NCBI GenBank assembly: GCA_023974075.1
Contig: CM043800.1
Coordinates: 38,449,877-38,513,876, forward strand
Length of the DNA: 64,000 nucleotides
Direction: 5' to 3'
Source of the DNA: Chaenocephalus aceratus
Taxonomy: Eukaryota > Chordata > Actinopteri > Perciformes > Channichthyidae
The notes beneath the pieces are model-generated. The model saw nothing but the letters and a program-made list of their open reading frames with translations. It did not search any database and was not told the DNA's origin. The number at the start of each line of letters is the position of its first letter. Within the stretch, counting starts at the first letter, position 1. Made by a program: the position numbers and the translations under genes. This document shows, one piece after another, positions 58,955-64,000 of the stretch.

Positions 58955-60459
58955 ATGTCCAGCAGCTGGTGGTGGTTAAAGAAGAGTTTCTCCCTGACCA
59001 GCAGGAGTGGAGCACCAGTCTGGACCCGGAGGACCCAGAGCCCCCCCCACACATTAAGCAGGAACAGGAGGAACTCAGGATCAGTCAGGAGGGAGAGCAG
59101 CTTCAGGAGCTGGAGGAGGCTGAGATCACCAAGTCCACTTTCACTCCTGACCCTGTGAAGAGTGAAGATGATAAAGAGAAACCTCAGTCCTCTCAGCCTC
59201 ATCAAAGACAAACTGAACACATGGAAACAGAAGCTGATGGAGATGACTGTCGAGGACCAGCCAGGAGCTCAGATCCAGAGAGCAGTTTACCACCAAAGAC
59301 TGAGGACGACACTGGAGACTCTTCTGAACCTGACACTGAAGACAGTGCTGATTGGAAGGAGGCCAGAGAACCTGCATCAGGCTCAAACTCACTGAAAAAT
59401 AGACATGAATCTGTCAGTGATCCACAACCTAGTGCTGAAAATAAACCATTCAGCTGCACAGTCTGTAAGAAAGCTTTTTCACAGAGTGGGCATTTAAAGG
59501 CACACACAAGAGTCCACACAGGAGAGAAACCACACAGCTGCTTAGTCTGTAAGAAAGCTTTTTCACATTATGGAGATTTAAAGAAACACAGGAGAGTCCA
59601 CACAGGAGAGAAACCACACAGCTGCTCAGTCTGTAAGAAAGCTTTTTCACATTATGGAGATTTAAAGAAACACATGAGAGTCCACACAGGAGAGAAAGCA
59701 CACAGCTGCTCAGTCTGTAAGAAAGCTTTTTCAAGGAGTGATAGTTTAAAGAACCACATGAGATTCCACACAGGAGAGAAACCACACAGCTGCTCAGTCT
59801 GTAAGAAAGCTTTTTCACATTATGGAGATTTAAAGAAACACATGAGAGTCCACACAGGAGAGAAAGCACACAGCTGCTCAGTCTGTAAGAAAGCTTTTTC
59901 ACAGAGTGCAGATTTAAAGAAACACATGAGAGTCCACACAGGAGAGAAAGCACACAGCTGCTCAGTCTGTAAGAAAGCTTTTTCACATAGTGGAAATTTA
60001 AAGACACACATGAGAGTCCACACAGGAGAGAAAGCACACAGCTGCTCAGTCTGTAAGAAAGCTTTTTCACGGAGTGATAGTTTAAAGAACCACATGAGAT
60101 TCCACACAGGAGAGAAACCACACAGCTGCTCAGTCTGTAAGAAAGCTTTTTCACATTATGGAGATTTAAAGAAACACATGAGAGTCCACACAGGAGAGAA
60201 AGAACACAGCTGCTCAGTCTGTAAGAAAGCTTTTTCACAGAGTGATTGTTTAAAGAAACACATGAGAGTCCACACAGGAGAGAAAGCACACAGCTGCTCA
60301 GTCTGTAAGAAAGCTTTTTCACACAGTGGAAATTTAAAGACACACATGAGAGTCCACACAGGAGAGAAAGCACACAGCTGCTCAGTCTGTAAGAAAGCTT
60401 TTTCACAGAATGGAAATTTAAAGAAACATATGAGAGTCCACACAGGAGAGGAAAAATAG
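58955..60459 (+). CDS. C2H2 zinc-finger protein B, exon 2
   Basis: After GTTTCCTGCAG the frame encodes DVQQLVVVKEEFLPDQQEW, an acidic Glu/Pro/Ser linker with PPPHIKQEQEELR, and 12 tandem C2H2 fingers from about 59449. With exon 1 the protein is about 584 residues, or 565 from the second ATG. The finger pair RSDSLKN and HYGDLKK occurs twice (fingers 4-5 and 8-9), which points to internal duplication. Finger helices vary at positions -1, 2, 3 and 6 while the rest is nearly constant. It is probably a nuclear DNA-binding regulator. The TAG at 60457-60459 precedes a readable last finger, as in gene A. Confidence 0.9.
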
Positions 60460-60579
60460 AGCTGCAATGTTTGTGAGAAAAGATTTAAATGGCATAATCG
60501 TTTCAAAAGACATAAGTGTGTTGGTCCTCAGCTGCTTCTGTTACTGTCAGGGAATACATTCGTCTATTTTGTATCCTGA
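60460..60579 (+). other. Post-stop last-finger remnant, gene B
   Basis: The frame after TAG is open for 39 codons and starts SCNVCEKRFKWHNRFKRHKC, then VGPQLLLLLSGN, ending at TGA 60577-60579. It differs from gene A by Asp to Glu in the finger and by a change that removes the second stop. Confidence 0.7.
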
Positions 60580-62153
60580 TGACCTAATGCCGTTACATGT
60601 AATACGTAACTCCCTAAGCCTGATTTCACCCACCTGCAACCGATTCGCTAATAATCACAAATCTTCATTTTCTTTGACCCCTTGACTCGACTATTTCTTG
60701 TTTAATAATCGTTACATCTCCTCAGGACCAAGTTCCCGTGTCCTGCCTTTCACCTGCTGTTCACCGACTGCTCATTTAAGGTGGACTCACCTTTACAAGG
60801 GACCAGCTAGTCTTAGTGTCTTAATGCAAATGTTTTGTAAAGTGATGCTAGACCAAAACGTGCTGTTGGATAGTGTGCTCTCTGCAGGACGGTGTCTGTA
60901 CTCAAATATTGTTTATGAAATGTGAGCTTCATTCCGTTTTTGTTGTCTAAACAACACCAACAGTGCGATACATCTTCTTTCCAGCAGATGGCATACATGT
61001 TACATCATCCAGTTCATCTGTCATCCACATATTAATGATTAAAAACAGCAATGTGTAAGATATGGCTAGTAATTGACCATTTCAACAGAATGTGAAGAGG
61101 TTACAGTCTTGACGCCATGTCCAATATGTTTATGTTTTGTTTGATTAAATCTACTGAAATGAGCATTCAATGACTCCATTATTCTTAATTACTGCCATTA
61201 CATCATGGGTTTGCATTGCAATATTAGAACGCATAAAACCCAACTTTAGTTCTTCCAAGTTGCGGGTGTTCATTGTTTAGAAGTCCGCTGTGTATCATCC
61301 AAGCTTCCACTTCGTGCTCCGATAATGCTGAAAGTATCTGTTGTATGCTTTACCTGCTCCAGTAACAAAAGTGTAATTCACTGGACAGAGACAAGAGATA
61401 GTGGATGGATCCCGAAAAGAACCAGAAGATAGTCCGTATAGAGCCTTCAGGTTCTGATAATGATCAGGGACAGAGCTCGAAAAAAAACCCAAAAACCAGA
61501 ATAGAGCTAGAAGATGGCCAGTACAAAGCCAAGAAAGACCAAGTAGAAAGACAGGAAGGAGCTAAAAAAGTTTGTGTTTTATAATATTCAAGCTCTTCTC
61601 TTAAGATATTAGAACTTCCTATCTCAACATGTATCCTTTTATGTCAATTAAGAAAACCTTACATTTTTGCTGCCAATTATGGAGATTGTTTCACAGCTTT
61701 ATCTTAAATATATAAACTTGTATCTTTACATATAGATTACATAGGATGAACAGCACGGTCCACTCTGCTGGATTCTGCCCAAAATGCATGCACACATCTC
61801 GTTGTATCCATAATCCTGCAGTTGTATTGTTCTGGATTCATAGTGAAGTGTATTAGATGTAATGCACTCTTATAGTTATGTATTTAATATAAAGTGAAAT
61901 ACCCATAAAGTCAGAAAAGAAAATAGACTCACTTAAGGAAAAAGGTTCTGAACCAGTGAGAATTCTTCATGGTAAAATATTTAAAGTTGTGACCAGATGG
62001 TGTCGCCCTAATCGGTGTACCTACGGTCCATTTGTTTTTCTTTATTACACCAGTAAGCGGAAGAGCGTCTGAGAGGTCTGTTTTTTTACCTTTCTAAATG
62101 GTCTAATGATCATTGGAGCGAGGGGCGGGGCGAAACTTGTGGAAGTGATTTAA
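60580..62153 (+). other. 3' UTR and flank of gene B (duplicated)
   Basis: The stretch corresponds to 7480-9061 with few differences. No other gene is seen. Confidence 0.6.
61144..61149 (+). terminator. Candidate polyadenylation signal ATTAAA, gene B
   Basis: ATTAAA is at the place of AATAAA in gene A. It is the most common functional variant in vertebrates, though usually weaker. Confidence 0.35.
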
Positions 62154-62893
62154 AGGAGACATGTCATGGTCATTTCCACTGATCATAATTCCATTGTTGA
62201 AGTATAGAATATATTTATATTGTGCAATTTTACAAACTCACATTGGTTTCTCATACAGTATCTCTGTAAACTACGTGTATTCACTGAATTTCACTCTCTG
62301 CCTTTAACGGCTCGTTGTAGTAGCTCCAATAGCTCCAGCCCCCACCCTCAGTGTGAGCACAGTGTGCTCTGATTGGTCGGGATGTTGTGAATCGCGCTGA
62401 GCTCCGTGGAGGTGTTGTTTCCTTGTTTAGCGATACACAGCCAAACACAGCCAAACTCATCCTGAGCACACACAAACTCACAGCCGAAGTAAAAACAATA
62501 AGTGTGGCTTGATATTCAGTAAGAAAAAGGTTGATAAACGATGTGAGAATGCATCTGCAGAGAGAATGGGTCTGCAGAGAGAATTTCGATGCGATCCCAA
62601 CTATCTGTAATCAGCCTGCAGCCAGGGAGGAGAAATCAGCAGAGCTGCCTGCACTGTGTGTGTCTGAGCTGCCTGCACTCTGGGCGTGGCTACTGGGTGG
62701 TCAGACGTCACAATGTCCAGGAAGAACATGAGAAATCTCCAACGAGGCGTTTTGGGGAGGTTTTGTGTTAGAGTTGTACTCCCTACATTGTGGACTTTGA
62801 GGGTTTTTGACTCTGCAGACCGTTTACAAGCATAACAACCTTCATAACACACAAGGGGACGGGTAATAACCGGAAAAGCATGACATGTCTCCT
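62154..62893 (+). mobile_element. Complete MITE M1, 740 bp
   Basis: TTAA at 62150-62153 and 62894-62897 flank perfect 15-bp inverted ends AGGAGACATGTCATG and CATGACATGTCTCCT. No transposase frame is present. It is the reference copy for the M1 pieces at 1631-3476 and 9062-10317. Confidence 0.92.
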
Positions 62894-62897
62894 TTAA

Positions 62898-64000
62898 AAA
62901 CAAAAGCCCTCCTTTTCCTGGAACGGTGATATTATAAACAAGGGGAAACAAGGTGAATTTAGCAATCACAACGAAAACGGCCAAGAGACATATTGAGCAC
63001 AGAAAATGAATGTTATTAAGGGCTGTAAATATAATAGGCCTATGTCTAAAATGGACAACATTGTTAGGAGATTTAAACTATACAGCGATTTTGCACTGCG
63101 GTCAACTCAGCCGTCTCTCGAGTTTGTTTTTTCAAATTAGCTGCTCTTCATTTTTTTCCCTGCTATATTCAATGAGTGATACACATACTTTTTAACACAA
63201 GTTCTTAATAAAACTGACACTGTTGGACTCGGTACTAGTTTGACTGCTACCATAAATGAAATGAAGTACTTTTACTGTGTACTTTGTGATTCCCCTCCAT
63301 AGTACATAATGCATGTTTTCTGCCGTCTTTGATGAGTGATAAAAATACAATTTTACCATTAGTTCTTGATACTGTTTGACTTTGTATTAGCTAGCCAACT
63401 ACTAACAATACATTGAAGTACTTTTACTGTGTATTCATTGAGCAATCCTCTGTCAAAGTACCCTGCTGAAAACAAAATCAAGCCACTTCTGCTAAGTTTG
63501 ATGAGGGAATTATTTTTTGTTGCCATTAGTTCTTCATGAGATTGATCCTGTCGGACTCAGTACTAGTGAAACTACCCCCACAAGTACTATGAAATACTTA
63601 CTGTGTACTTTTCCAGTAATCGTCTGTCAATGTCCCCTCCTGAGTATAAGAATGCATGTTTTACTTTGAATAAGCGTTAAAAAACATTTCTTCCTGAGAC
63701 TGATATTGTTGGACAGAGTATTTAAGACGATATTAGACATGATATCAGCAATACTTCCAGTCAGTACTCCAGCAGCAGCATTTACCTCATGGAAAGTCTT
63801 TAGAGTCTGGCCTGGATAGCTGGTCATTCAGCAAAGTGACACACTCTGTCACATGGTTGCCCTCTTATGATGCTGCTGTCTTTTAATATATAATTATTCC
63901 TCTGCCGCTAGTTCGTTCGTTAGTCAAAATGACCCCCAAGGATCAAAGGTGTAAAGCAAACTTTAGGATAACAGGAAGACAAAAGTGAATTATTTGTTCT
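62898..64000. other. Flank, nothing recognised
   Basis: The part to about 63711 has no counterpart in copy A. From 63712 it matches 10330-10620 again. Several weak internal repeats around TTACTGTGTACTTT (63270, 63425, 63600) are present. No coding frame. Confidence 0.5.

Noticed and set aside
59450..60406. Long minus-strand open frame (about 318 codons) opposite the gene B finger array, and a similar one opposite gene A
   Set aside because: It is the regular reverse reading of repeated finger codons (LSYRLSSCV repeated every 28 residues) and has no independent support.
59449..60456. Regular 84-bp repeats could be taken for a CRISPR-like array
   Set aside because: Each unit translates to a C2H2 finger and its linker; there are no unrelated spacers, and the genome is eukaryotic.

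Overview
The window looks like teleost fish nuclear DNA, most likely percomorph. Evidence: intron-bearing C2H2 zinc-finger genes of the fish type, a eukaryotic tRNA gene, long CA/TG microsatellites, and a mix of Tc1, hAT, TTAA-targeting, RTE, L2-like, I-like, Gypsy, Copia and DIRS elements that is normal for ray-finned fish. No bacterial-style operon, CRISPR array or viral genome is present. I see only two host protein-coding genes and one tRNA gene. Most of the rest is transposable elements, many nested in one another.

Layout. The window opens on the last 6 bases of exon 1 of zinc-finger gene A. Its intron (7-5944) holds a Tc1 copy split by a TTAA MITE that itself contains a BED-finger hAT. 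Exon 2 (5945-7359) encodes an acidic linker and 10 fingers. A MITE-rich flank, tRNA-Pro(UGG) (12077-12148) and hAT debris follow. From 13.7 to 38 kb lies a retroelement graveyard: an RTE LINE, a Gypsy element cut off in RNase H, a long-TIR element (D1), three DIRS segments in two orientations, a second long-TIR element (D2) and an L2-like LINE. From 38.2 to 47.6 kb an I-like LINE is split by a 5.9-kb fold-back element (X). Gene B (exon 1 at 47867-48116, exon 2 at 58955-60459, 12 fingers) then begins 245 bp after that LINE ends. Its 10.8-kb intron carries an almost intact two-exon hAT, a Copia gag-pol remnant with two hAT insertions, a HARBI1-like fragment and a Tc1 remnant. The flank after gene B (60.5-64 kb) repeats the flank after gene A.

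Genes A and B are copies of one segmental duplication; the copies run from position 1 to at least 10.6 kb and from 48.1 to 64 kb. Comparing them gives clean filled-site/empty-site pairs that order several insertions. Both genes share a stop codon placed just before a still-readable last finger. Arrays of near-identical fingers that differ mainly at predicted DNA-contact residues fit the known pattern of fast-evolving zinc-finger genes. That they silence the surrounding elements is inference only. I found no convincing new host pathway. The most unusual items are the shared post-stop finger, the X fold-back with its same-family nested LINE, the D1/D2 family with a subterminal hairpin, and the frame-cycling minisatellite in the L2-like LINE.
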